This document shows, piece by piece, positions 34,294-45,470 of a DNA stretch of 64,000 nucleotides. Under the pieces are notes generated by a model. It was not told the origin of the DNA. It saw only the letters and a program-made list of their open reading frames with translations, and did no database searches. Position numbers and translations under genes: made by a program. The DNA comes from Taenia hydatigena (taxonomy: Eukaryota; Platyhelminthes; Cestoda; Cyclophyllidea; Taeniidae), in the NCBI GenBank assembly GCA_036345935.2, contig JADWOT020000001.1:3942215-4006214 (forward strand), in the 5' to 3' direction. Position 1 is the stretch's first letter, and each line of letters opens with the position of its first letter.

Positions 34294-35131
34294 GTACTCA
34301 AGCTGAAAAGGAATAACTTTCGTAGATTCTATCTGAGCTAATCGGATATGATAACTAGAACCCATATTGCTGTTTATTTTGCTTTGCACTTCATGAGTTT
34401 GCTGTGGTGGAAACACCATTCGGTGGAGATTATGCGGTGCTACTATTCCTTTTGCAAAATTTATTTAAAATAACAGAGCAGTTGAGACGTGACGTTTAAG
34501 TAGTTTTTCGTGAAAGCGCAGTGGTGGTTTGCATGGATCGTAGTCTTCTTAAACATCCATAAACTGCACCTTGTTAGAATTGAAACGCGACTTAAGGGAC
34601 ATGTCTGGAGCATTTTGGGCGTAATTTTATGGTCTGGATGTCTTTTTGATCCATAATGGAGGACTGATACTAAATGTTAATAGGTTGATGTTGGTTTGAC
34701 GAGGCAGTCAAAACGACGCATTGAAAAGGACCAAGTTGGTGAAAAGCACCTCCTCCACTTTCCTTTTTTCCGTCTTCATTTTAGTCCGTCGCCCTCGTGG
34801 TCCGTCAAATGTGAGGTTCCACTTTCAAAGTTGGTTTATTGAAACACACATAATGCAATACAACGGATCTGCTCTCGACGTGAGAGCGATTAGCGGCTCG
34901 TCGCCTTGGATTTTTTGTTAGACTTTTGTCTGTAAGTGGTAATCCTAAATATGCCTTCTCCGTTTTTCTGTGATTTAGGGTCTTGTCGGTTTCAGCGTTC
35001 TACTTTTCACCTTTATTCTAATTGTTCTTCATTCAGGGCTTTGTTCATGGGATTCTTAACCCAATGTCCGTGCGAGTTTCTTCTGGCTTTGGCGAATCCA
35101 GCGATGAAACATCTCTATCTTTCATTGAGCC
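34294..35131. other. Single-copy stretch, nothing firm
   Basis: No second copy inside the window. Short frames are present but lack splice sites or convincing composition. Confidence 0.5.
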
Positions 35132-35268
35132 GTCTCCACCAATTTCTCATTTTACCGCGTCGCCTTGTCGAGGCTGTCACCATTTATCCCTTCCTTCCCA
35201 TTTTCTTGATTGCGGTCTTTTTGCCATTGTTGGGACTTCCTTCTCTCACAAATGGGTGTCCATTTCAG

Positions 35269-35313
35269 TTTGCAGGGGAGACAAGCATAAAATATGGCGA
35301 CATGGACGATGAG
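35269..35313 (+). CDS. Candidate 45-nt micro-exon (copy 2)
   Basis: Same acceptor, donor, length and phase as 7350-7394. It encodes FAGETSIKYGDMDDE. Confidence 0.35.
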
Positions 35314-35449
35314 GTAGGTAGGTAGGCCTACGGAGGTTGGGGGCTGGGCAGTGGATAGGTGTGGCCTCCTCCGTTTTGAGGATGCTGAGTGGTTTTGTTT
35401 ACTTACATTTCCGCGAGATAGATTGAAGTATTCTTAGTTTCATTGTTAG

Positions 35450-35749
35450 TTAATTTGAGACATCAGATGAAGGAGTAATCGGCCTGAATGCTTGAGTGTG
35501 AGCAGGGATGGGATATGGGTGACAGGTGGGGCGTGGCATGTCGCTGTACTTCAGCGGGTTTGTCGCCTTCCGTGGTTTTGTGGTTGCGTTGAAAGGAGTG
35601 CGAAGAATGGGGACGTAAGTGGGAATGCGGTGCTGGGGTTCCGTCGTGGGAGGTCTTGGTGGTGGCTTAGCTCGCCGACTTCGTGAGTCTGCTCTGCGAA
35701 GCAGTTTCTTCCAACGGGCAGGTGAGTGGTAGTGGTTCAACCTTCGCAA
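35450..35749 (-). CDS. Pro/Arg-rich open frame, copy 2, doubtful
   Basis: Homologous to 7527-7877. The first 75 codons align and then an indel changes the frame. No ATG. Confidence 0.15.
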   Translation of the reverse strand: MRRLNHYHSPARWKKLLRRADSRSRRAKPPPRPPTTEPQHRIPTYVPILRTPFNATTKPRKATNPLKYSDMPRPTCHPYPIPAHTQAFRPITPSSDVSN

Positions 35750-36689
35750 TAGCCGGCGACCAGTTGTTTATTTGAAAGGAAGTGAGGAGCGCGTGGGGAT
35801 GCGAGGAGGTGGTCGAGCGCTAGCTTGATGTCGATGTTCTCGGCATGTCCTGCGGGGCCCGAGTCGTTAGCATGGCCAAAATGGGAGCTGAGGGGGAGGA
35901 GCAACGGTGAGGAGGAATTGAACAGGAGAGGAGGTGCAGAGAGTGTATTGAAAGACGGCAGGTTGGAAGGTGCGGTGGGGATTGTTGCGCCTCAGTCGAC
36001 CTCGACTGTGATTAAGTCCATTGCCATTGTCATGTGTAGTTTGATTGGGTTCGGGTTGTATCCTCTCAAGCAAACTGCTTTTCGCTTAGGTCATGTGCCT
36101 CTATGGCCTCTGAGCATTGAGCATTACGGCCCCTAATGGTGAGTGTTGATGCACCTTAACTGAGGCTAGGTGACGCAGTGGTTCGCCATTTGCATTTGTG
36201 CTTTCGGTTTTGGCTTTCTGGGTGCAGTTGCATCCTCCGGTCTATGGGGTTCTGACCTTTCAGTCTTTGTGCCGCGGAGAGATCGCCTCCGTGTTATCGT
36301 GCTGGGCTACGTTTTGGAAATGACTGAGTGCAGTACTTCAATAGAAGCAGGGAATGAGCAGGCATCGAGATGCATTCATTTGGCTGATAGTTGAGCGTTA
36401 ATGCCACAGGCATAGGGGCCTTCTGCGGAGAGCTGAAGGTAAGAAGTCCCTGTATAGAAGAGCCAGAGGAGTATTGCGCTCTTCTACTGTCTAGTATTCA
36501 AGGTTCTTTCCCTTTTGCTGTATGGTCTAGGCATGACTCCTTACATTCAAACATCTCTTGGTGCACTCACCAAAGCTGTGTAGAGGCTTTTTTGGTGCAA
36601 GTATTTACCTTTGTAGTTATTTCTCTCTTGGTTCAATTCTCTTTATTACTTCTTACAATCAAATTTCTCCCCGCAATTCCGTAGTCCTG

Positions 36690-36999
36690 TTAATGACATT
36701 AGCTGATTTTCACCTGAACATTTGCTATTCAATTTTCTACGTGAAGAGGTGCTTTAGAGACTTGAGGGAGGCGACTTGTTGTTTTGAGACGTGCCTCAAT
36801 TGTCATTAATCACCAATACAAATGGCATACACGGCAACACCTGCATTGTATGTGGTCGTTAGTCTATTGTGAGTCCAAAACTCGACTGAAGCATCCATCA
36901 AGCGTAAACTCGCAGTTACAGGCCCTCATGCGGGCACTCTCTATTGACCGAATACGGATGCAACTGTTCGAACATACTGTGCATGGAGACGTTGTCTGA
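36690..36999 (+). pseudogene. Frameshifted copy of the 10387 frame
   Basis: One extra base near 36797 separates the first 38 codons from the remaining 70. Both halves remain recognisably homologous. Confidence 0.3.
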
Positions 37000-38540
37000 G
37001 CTACAATCGTGAAGTAGACTCCCTTAATTAGAATGAATGAGAATCCTCTCTTGGTGAGTGGTTGAGGACCAATTGTGGCAAATTCGGTCCATTTGTAAAA
37101 ATCCTTCAGGGGTGGAATGGAGTAATTCAATCGGTGTAACCCAAGATCTTTTATATTCAGCTATAGCTGTTGGTGCGAGCAACGAAATTTCTGTCAATAT
37201 CAAGCGGTTCAAAAGTGGGTAACGTCAATCAGTACTTTTAGCTTGAAGCGCTAAGCCTTTATTTTTCACCTATATGGCCAAATTACGCATGCGGCTTCAA
37301 ATACTGAGACTGGCATCGCTAGACGCCTGGGAAATCCAAAATATTCTTAACATGATATAACTTTATCCTTTATAAATGGCTTTGAGCATTCTCGCAGTAG
37401 CTGTCTGAGCGCCATGCGAACTTCTCATGAACTTCGGTGCTGTCGGATCTGTGGTATTCCTTAAGCCACTGCCAATTCCTTATCACTGTTCCACTGAGTG
37501 GTAAATTACATTCAAAATGAGGAAAAGAGATGGAAATACAGGTGTCATCAGAAGTTAACTTAAGAGAAAGGACATGGATAATCATATTGACCACGCGTCA
37601 AGAAGTGGTGAGGGGTATATTTACAGAACGGAGTTTCCTCGTAACACTTAGGCCTAAATGGATCTTGAAAGAGGCACCTTCTCAATCCATCCAGGCACTG
37701 AAGTCACATCGGTCCCTTTGGTACATGCACTAAGCGCCGGCTATGATGGTTATTAAGGAAAATCCTACTGTCAACTGTTATAAGTGGGAACTTGTCCAGT
37801 GCTTCCAAAGTCTGTTGTGCTCTGCCAATATTTTATATGTCACTCATTAAAGTAAGCTTATTTTACTTTACTTTTATCCAAGCACCAGTCTTCCTGGTGG
37901 TTCCTATCACTGTTGGCGCAACACAGAAATCAAATCTTGGTCCTAACCAAACTCGAGCTGCTGTTTGAGCCCAATTTTTAAGAGTCTTTTACTAGTGCAA
38001 TTCTAGTGGTTGGTTGAACTTGCCAATAAGGCGACTACATGAGTGTCTGAGATGCAGCTACCGTGGGTAAGAAATGGTTGATAAGGTGCTTGCGAGAATG
38101 GTAAATGAGATGGAGACTTGTCAATACTTTGCAACGCTCCCAGTAGACTCAGACAATTTATCGTCTTTTCCGCCCGCTCGCTCCCTTGCTTGCGCCCGCT
38201 CATGTTGTCTCTGTGCTTACTCGCGTTCCTCACACAATAATGGACACAGGTGCTGAAGTCTCCACCTCCGTAATTTGTGGTCGTGTGTAATATATGAACC
38301 AGAACCCACAAGTATCACAACCTCAGTCCACAATTGATAAGCTTAGGATTGCTCCCCTTCGTCGACTAACTCAAAGAATCCCATAACTTTAGCAGAATTG
38401 AATTAACTGCTTGAGAAACGCACAGCTCAACTCGCGGCATCAAAAGACAATCGAAATTTGCTGGCAGGGGAGGATGAACTGAGAGTGGAGGAGAACGACA
38501 ACACGAAAAAATAGTGAAGGTAACTGAAGTCGTTGCATCT

Positions 38541-40627
38541 TCGCCACTCGGTTGATTCAGTTGGCACATCTGTTAGTGTCGGGTTCATCTTGAGTTTATA
38601 GTGATCGATCTATCAGAGGATTGTTTCTGGCACGTTCTCATTAGTAGCCGCCAAAGTAGAACCTTTTAAAGGAATTGGGTGCGAATGCCTTTATAATGTT
38701 GTAGACATCCACAGCAAACGGAAATTTCCTGTGCCACAGTCACTGGACTTCAGGTAATGCTAGCGTCTTCATTAACAATGCCTCACGCAATACACTTTGA
38801 TTTACAATTTAGCAATTTCCATAAAGCCCCAAGTAAATGCTGTAACATAGACATCGACAATACTTAATTTAGTGGGTCTTGAATGACCTAAAGCAGACAA
38901 AGTGGTCAATCAAAGATTCCTACAAGTGACGAAAAAGGCACTTTTCTTAGTTATGATAAAGTAGCAGCATATATTACAGAGTTTTTGCGTTATTATTATT
39001 AGCCTTTGGAAGGAGTAGATGTAGAGCTCACTGATGAGCTTGTAGATGTTAATTGTTGCGTCGTTCTACCTCTGTTACGATGGTTGTGAATTTGGGCTAC
39101 AGCATCTCACAAATAAGAAAATCAAGGCAGGAAACCCTTTCATTGCCGCCTGTGTTGTATGAAAATGACTCAACTGACATATGCAATGTCTGGTGCAAGG
39201 TGCACACATTGATCTGCTTAAGAGAATATGCTGCGATCAAGATACACATGTCTGCTGAAAAAATTCGAATGGTCAGGTGTTGGAATCACTCTCCCTGACA
39301 GAACCACTCACCAAGGTTATAACTCTGTCAGTGTCGCGTAAAATTAGCCAAGATGGAGTCGGAGGAGTTGTTGAAAAGTGATGTGGTGAGATAAACAAAG
39401 AAGAGCCCAACCAGAGCGAGCCCAGGGAGTAAACCTCGTCGGTAGCATAACGGTGGAGTATGTCGCGCAAAGACACATCAGGCTAGGCTGTTGACAGATG
39501 ACATATTATAGACAAAATGGAAGAAACGCGGTACTTTACCCTTGGAAGTAAGTAGACCATCATGGGTGCCATGGATAATGAATTCCCAGAGACCATTAAC
39601 TTGCCATTCATTTCTGTATTATGGTCCTGGCCCCTTCCAATACTTTCTGATATCTTCTCAAGACGGTAGCTACTTAAACTTTCAATCATTGAAATTGAAC
39701 AAAGTCCGGTAGACTTGACTTCCATCTGATATTTTATGCCACTCTTTCACCCTTAGAAGCCATCGTTTTCACAAAAGTCGGTGTCTTCATCTTGTGGCCT
39801 TGACTCCATACCAGTTCCTACTCGGCAAAATTAAATCGACACAACCAGATTTTGGAAAGACAGCAAGTAATTTTAACAATATTTAAGGTCGCGAAAGGAA
39901 AGTGTCACACCGACGGGACGTCAATGGAAAACATTTAGGGGTGCTATTGACAAATCATAGTGATCTCACTGCTCTCTAATGGAACCACCGCCCCAGTGCG
40001 AGAGTTGTCACCACCCAACATGACGAAATGCCAAAAACAAAGTACGCAATTCATTTCAGTAGGTTTGCGCGATCTGTTGCTCTGGCATTCTTGACTCAGT
40101 CAGTTACGGTGGGGTCTAGTATGCCAATAGTAGCTTCAATATGGCTGAATCATCGCAAGGCATTTTTGATGTTCTGAGGCAGACGGCAGTTGACATCGAG
40201 GATGTACCGGTCTGCGGTTAGCCATTTACGGTCTTAGTATTGTCAAGTTGATACCGCTGTGCTCACTACGCATGTCGCAGTCATTTTGTCATTGCCAAAG
40301 CTGCCAAAACGTGGTTGTTCGTCCGACAATCTTTAGCACAGTTTTCATGGCTAATAAGGACAGATATTGTAAGGAGAGGCAGCTTGATGGTTAGAGGCAT
40401 TCGTTGTATCTAAAGTCACCAGCATTGCAGGTGACGGCGCTCCCCTGTGCGTGGGCTCATGTCAGCATGAAGGTAACGAAACCAAGAGTGCGTCCTTAAT
40501 TAAACAAACAAGTGTGCAATACACACATCCACATTTCCGCCTCGGTCATTGCAACAATTCACATTCAACTTTTAAAGGCATTTTTCCTTCTGTAAAGCAC
40601 ATCATGAATGACCTTGATTGCGCTCAT
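38541..40627 (+). repeat. Segmental duplication K, copy b
   Basis: Nearly identical to 54376-56463, with only a handful of differences over the last 1.5 kb, and more distant from 14273-16340. It breaks off inside module F at 40627, where the palindrome begins. Confidence 0.9.
39312..39482 (-). CDS. Candidate 171-nt phase-0 exon (copy b)
   Basis: Same splice sites and frame as 15037-15207. The residue after HRYA is Thr-type (ATDEV) instead of Val. Identical to copy c. Confidence 0.45.
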
Positions 40628-41562
40628 CCTGGTGGCCAGTTAGTCAGTCAGTCAACAAATTGGAAACTGCTGAAGTCAAGTGCGAAGTAAGACAGAAACG
40701 ATCAACTTGCTACTAAAACCAGTTTTTGATCCACTGCATTGCCTAGTGATCTTTGTGTCAACACACTTCAACTTCGCAGGTAGCGGGAACCATTATTCCT
40801 TAAGTACTAAAAGATCTATGCGATAATTGACGAAACGATGGGTAATTTGCACAAGATGGTTCAACATTTAGCAAATAAAACATTTGATGCCTCTCCAATC
40901 ATTTGGACACACATTCGCCTAATTAATCCTGTGTGTATGGCTGCACAAACAGACAGACCCATGCTAATGTGGTTCAAGTTTCGCACCCTTTTCTCATTCG
41001 CCCCACTTAATCCCATCGTCACTTCATGTTCCCTTTCTTCATTATCTATTCCATTGTCCTGAATATGTGGTGGAGCTTATATCATGGAGGCACTAGTGAC
41101 ATTGTTGGTTTGTGTGCATTCTGTGCTCACACATCCCATGTGATAGCAGTTGTGTGGAACGTCAACACTAGAAACATGGTTGGTGATGCAGGTGCACAAA
41201 CGCCAACAGCAAGAAAGAAGGAAGATTGAACACGAGCAAAATATATTTACTCTAGAGACATGTGTCATGGTAGTGGCGATGGAAATGAGGTGTAACATTG
41301 CAACGCTCGATAGTTAACTTGAGTCATTTGTGTGGGGCAGGGGTTAAGAGTCGTTGACATTGGATGAATTATCGGAGTCAATTGAGTCCACAGTTCGTCC
41401 TGCATCAAGTCGGGATAGTCGGCGTCAACGTACACCGGCGTGTACGATTGCTGTGGTGACGAGGGTTCGTCCTGTGAAGTCGAGCTGCCCATTGTTTGGT
41501 TGCGGTGAGGTACACTCACCCACCTACAGAAAGTAAATCCACAGATCACATTCAATACCATG
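40628..41562. repeat. Left arm of large palindrome
   Basis: Reverse-complement match at very high identity to 43345-44268, with about 1.8 kb of non-palindromic centre. The arm starts exactly where duplication K copy b stops, next to an AGTC run. Confidence 0.9.
41265..41492 (-). CDS. Acidic protein with altered C-terminus (M4)
   Basis: A module A frame of 75 codons. The first 36 match the family (with Asp2 changed to Gly). A one-base loss after DELWT then switches the frame and replaces the acidic Ser-rich tail with a longer neutral one. The promoter element P9 has a mutated TATA, and a GGT expansion lies between promoter and frame, so expression as in other copies is doubtful. Confidence 0.35.
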   Translation of the reverse strand: MGSSTSQDEPSSPQQSYTPVYVDADYPDLMQDELWTQLTPIIHPMSTTLNPCPTQMTQVNYRALQCYTSFPSPLP

Positions 41563-41733
41563 AACAGTCGCAACTCAAAACAGCTTACGCTTGGCGATGT
41601 GCTCGATTTCACAAACTTATTAATTCTTTTCTAATAATGTCTGACAATCTGACTGTGCGAAAATTGTGATAGAGTTAATCCAGCTCAATAAACGTGGAAT
41701 TAGAGGTGTAAAGTGCGGCCCTGTGGTGGTAAT

Positions 41734-42129
41734 GTTGGTGGTGGTGGTGGTGGTGGTGGTGGTGGTGGTGGTGGTGGTGGTGGTGGTGGTGGTGGTGGTG
41801 GTGGTGGTGGTGGTGGTGGTGGTGGTGGTGGTGTGTGGTGTTGGTGGTGTGTGGTGGTGGTGGTGTGGTGGTGGTGGTGGTGGTTGTGTGGTGGTGGTGG
41901 TGGTGGTGGTGTGGTGGTGTGGTGGTGGTGTGGTGGTGGTGGTGGTGGTGGTGTGTGGTGGTGGTGGTGGTGTGTGGTGGTGTGGTGGTGGTGGTGGTGG
42001 TTGGTGGTGGTGGTGGTGGTGGTGGTGGTGTGGTGGTGGTGGTGGTGGTGGTGGTGGTGTGGTGTGGTGGTGGTGGTGGTGGTGGTGGTGGTGGTGGTGG
42101 TGGTGGTGGTGGTGGTGGTGGTGGTGGTG
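41734..42129 (+). repeat. (GGT)n microsatellite, about 400 bp
   Basis: A long GGT/GTG trinucleotide array with scattered GTGT interruptions. It lies at the place where other module A copies have only a short CACCACCACCAC string (for example 33687-33698), so it grew from that seed. The long Val, Gly, Trp, His, Pro or Thr runs in six frames are by-products and not proteins. Confidence 0.95.
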
Positions 42130-42260
42130 CAAATTCAACTCCATACGCAGAGTATGTATAAGGTGTCTGTCTACTCCCACGCCGATGATGATGATGAATG
42201 AATGGAACCAACCTCAGTTAGCACCTGTGGTTATTGGTTGCAGCAGACTGCAATCGCTGT

Positions 42261-42338
42261 CGTGATATACACGTTTGAGCTGCAGCATCATTGGCTGGCT
42301 ATTATTGGAAGCATTGGAATTTAAATTAGGAGCAATGC
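42261..42338 (-). promoter_or_regulatory. Module A promoter element, TATA mutated (P9)
   Basis: Family boxes are present on the minus strand, but TATATAA is changed (GTATATCAC). It is probably weakened. Confidence 0.5.
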
Positions 42339-43015
42339 AAATTAGTAATTTAGGCACCTGGCTTCTATTTCCAATTTCATTAGTTATGTGAGTCGCTTAC
42401 ACTTGGTGCTCTTAATGATGTTTACGGTTTGATCCATCAAGATACCTGCGTTTCGTTTGCTGGGGCATTTGCAGTTCTTCTAGCTTATCCACGACCTTCA
42501 ATGACAATTGTTCGTTGCTGTTTCTTAGTGACTTTTCTGAGTAGCTCGAGACATTCTTTCGTTAGTACTTCATTCCTGTGTAAACAATGGACAAGGTGCG
42601 TTCTTATCTCTGTCTGTCTGTATTATCTGTATCTGACCCAAACCATGGGGCTGCATACTGTACAGTTGACACTTTCGACTCTTAGGCACAAATGACCACC
42701 TACACATTGCGGTGGACTCCACTCTTCATATAATGCAGATAGACACATATAAGAATGGAACTTGTCCATTGTTTGCTTCGGAATGGAGTACTAACCAAAG
42801 AATATCTCGAGCTACTCAGAAAAGTCACTGCGAAGGAGCAACGAAACATTGACATTGAAGACCGTGGATAAGCTAAACGAACTGCAAATGCTCTAGCAAG
42901 CGAAACACAGGCATCTTGATGGATCAAACTGTAAACATCATTAAGGGGACCAAGTGTGAGCGACTGACATAGCTAATGCAACTGCATATGGTAGCCAGGT
43001 GTCTAGGTTACTAAT

Positions 43016-43096
43016 TTGCATTGCTCCTAATTTAACTTCCAATGCGTCCAATAATAGCCAACCAATGATGCTGCAGCTCACACGTCTATATAACGA
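43016..43096 (+). promoter_or_regulatory. Module A promoter element with TATA box (P10)
   Basis: Intact boxes with TATATAA at 43087-43093. It is divergently oriented relative to P9, about 680 bp away. Confidence 0.75.
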
Positions 43097-43344
43097 CAGC
43101 GATTGCAGTTTGCCGCAACCAATAACCACAGGTGCTAACTGAGGTTGGTTGCATTCATTCATCATCATCGGCATGGGAGTCCACAGTCACCTTATGCATA
43201 CTCTGCGCATGGAGTTGAATTTTCACAACCATTACCACAGGGCCGCACTTTGTACCACGCATTCCATGTTCTTTTGTACTGGCACAACTCTATCGTTATT
43301 TTCGCACAGTCAGATTGCTGTACCGAGTTGGGATTGCTTGATGT

Positions 43345-44268
43345 ATTGAATGTGATCTGTGGATTTACCTTCTGTAGGTGGGTGAGTGTACCTCAACACA
43401 ACCAAACAATGGACAGCTCCACTTCACAGGACGAAACCTCGTCACCACAGCAATCGTACACGCCGGTGTACGTTGACGCCGACTATCCCGACTTGATGCA
43501 GGACGAACTGTGGACTCAATTGACTCCGATAATTCATCCAATGTCAACGACTCTTAACCCCTGCCCCACACAAATGACTCAAGTTAACTATCGAGCGTTG
43601 CAATGTTACACCTCATTTCCATCGCCACTACCATGACACATGTCTCTAGAGTAAATATATTTTGCTCGTGTTCAATCTTCCTTCTTTCTTGCTGTTGGCG
43701 TTTGTGCACCTGCATCACCAACCATGTTTCTAGTGTTGACGTTCCACACAACTGCTATCACATGGGATGCGTGAGCACAGAATGCACACAAACCAACAAT
43801 GTCACTAGTGCCTCCATGATATAAGCTCCACCACATATTCAGGACAATGGAATAGATAATGAAGAAAGGGAACATGAAGTGACGATGGGATTAAGTGGGG
43901 CGAATGAGAAAAGGGTGCGAAACTTGAACCACATTAGCATGGGTCTGTCTGTTTGTGCAGCCATACACACAGGATTAATTAGGCGAATGTGTGTCCAAAT
44001 GATTGGAGAGGCATCAAATGTTTTATTTGCTAAATGTTGAACCATCTTGTGCAAATTACCCATCGTTTCGTCAATTATCGCATAGATCTTTTAGTACTTA
44101 AGGAATAATGGTTCCCGCTACCTGCGAAGTTGAAGTGTGTTGACACAAAGATCACTAGGCAATGCAGTGGATCAAAAACTGGTTTTAGTAGCAAGTTGAT
44201 CGTTTCTGTCTTACTTCGCACTTGACTTCAGCAGTTTCCAATTTGTTGACTGACTGACTAACTGGCCA
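43345..44268. repeat. Right arm of large palindrome
   Basis: Mirror of 40628-41562, including the shared frame-switch mutation in the acidic frame. It ends at the AGTC run before module B. Confidence 0.9.
43409..43636 (+). CDS. Acidic protein with altered C-terminus (M5)
   Basis: A 75-codon frame with the same frame switch as M4, but with the normal MDSSTSQD start and an intact promoter. The core YTPVYVDADYPDLMQDELW is unchanged. The new tail is uncharged and contains TLNPCPTQMTQ. Confidence 0.45.
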   Translation: MDSSTSQDETSSPQQSYTPVYVDADYPDLMQDELWTQLTPIIHPMSTTLNPCPTQMTQVNYRALQCYTSFPSPLP

Positions 44269-44269
44269 C

Positions 44270-44920
44270 CAGGATCTACCGGCTACCAGATGGAGCAACA
44301 TGAGCCCGATCTTTCTAAACCCATTAATGTCCACCGCTTCACCCACCCACTAACCCACCCATCCATCCATCCATCCATCGCATGTTTCGCGGTGTTCTTC
44401 CATCCATCTGGACACCTTCGCAGCTGAGCGTATTTATGTGTCTAACCAATGACTTCAACACCTCCTTCCCTACCTTACCGGTGACGCTGTTTATGATGCT
44501 GACGCAGGTTGCCATAGTCATTTGCGAGTAGCTAACACTATTAAAATATGCCTTTGTTTTCAAAGGTTAGGTGAGTACACAACGCACACTACGTGGCTAT
44601 TCATATGGTGGCCATGACAATTTTAGTCCCATCCTTTTATTTGTCTCTGGAGAGAGTGTAATTTGCCTCCTTTCCTTCCTATCCGACAAGGCAGATAATG
44701 ACGCACTCTCATGAGCTTCATGGTATTTCCCAATCCACACATTGCCCATCATTGCATAAACATTCCAGAACATGAAAACCACTAACCGCACCACCTGCAG
44801 AGATTAACTGTGTTGCCTCGCAGATGGCTATATTTAGGCGCGTGAGCTTGCGTATCACTGGTCGGCTATGAATAGACCTTCCGAAGTTAAATAGGAAGCA
44901 GTGAAATATGGCAACCAATG
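44270..44920 (-). repeat. Module B, copy 3
   Basis: Runs from the AGTC junction to promoter P11. It contains the ATCC run at 44340-44378 and the module B frame (44339-44563, minus) with replacement-dominated divergence. Confidence 0.75.
44824..44906 (-). promoter_or_regulatory. Module B promoter-like element (P11)
   Basis: Minus strand: TTTAACTTCGG, CATAGCC, CCAGTGATA, AAGCTCACGCGCC and TAAATATAG. The GCTCAC box is intact. Confidence 0.6.
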
Positions 44921-45266
44921 TGCATGACTGCTGCCTTCATCTGTGTGAGTTGTGTCAGTGCACTTACTCATGGCCCTTACTTGGCTCCTCAAAGCAATGC
45001 GCCGAATGATGAAACGGATAGAATTAAGAATGTGTAGAAATTGAATGTCTGTTTTCTATCCAAGTTGGTCGTTCACCGCTGTTGAAAGGCGCCTTCCATT
45101 TACGAAATTGGAGTAGATTTGTAATCTCACACAGTTTACTGATGTCTGAGCGTTTCCATTTCGAAAGCAAATGAGATGATTGGGAGAGATCTCAATGCTT
45201 CGAGTAATGCAAATCAGCATTTACTACAGCAAAGACATGCTCTGACAACGTCAACGACACCTACAA

Positions 45267-45470
45267 ATGGCTCTGACAACCTTCACTAACAACATGATCT
45301 GCGTCACAGTGAAGGCAGAGAAGAAAACTATAAAGCTGCTGATAAAGCGCATAAATGCCTTTTTGCCTAGAGGGTGTCGAGATGGAAAGAAGAGCAACTT
45401 GAAACATGGGTTTGGTGGATGGGTGGCTGGAGAGGTGAGGTTCATGTTGATCCCCGGGGACGGCGACTGA
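45267..45470 (+). CDS. Short basic frame related to module B product
   Basis: An ATG frame starting MALTTFTNNMICVTVK and continuing KKTIKLLIKRINAF. A donor-like GAG|GTGAGG lies near its end. Its order of residues parallels module B's frame, and the copy at 29690-29900 is similar but has a stop. It could be the less damaged relative of an ancestral exon. Confidence 0.3.
   Translation: MALTTFTNNMICVTVKAEKKTIKLLIKRINAFLPRGCRDGKKSNLKHGFGGWVAGEVRFMLIPGDGD

Larger units (their letters stand above)
35132..38537 (+). repeat. Segmental duplication E, copy 2 (shortened)
   Basis: Direct match to 7213-12236 without the 1.7-kb segment at 8509-10196. Its right end jumps directly into duplication K copy b, skipping the equivalent of 12237-14272. 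Confidence 0.9.

Noticed and set aside
39483..39725. An 80-codon minus-strand ATG frame, identical at 55318-55560
   Set aside because: Copies b and c are too similar to be informative, and copy a (near 15318) has a stop plus mainly replacement changes. It is probably intron or spacer next to the 171-nt exon.
41666..42265. Long open frames (up to about 199 codons) on both strands over the GGT array
   Set aside because: They are translations of a trinucleotide repeat in all frames, with runs of single residues; the array sits in a promoter-to-gene interval.
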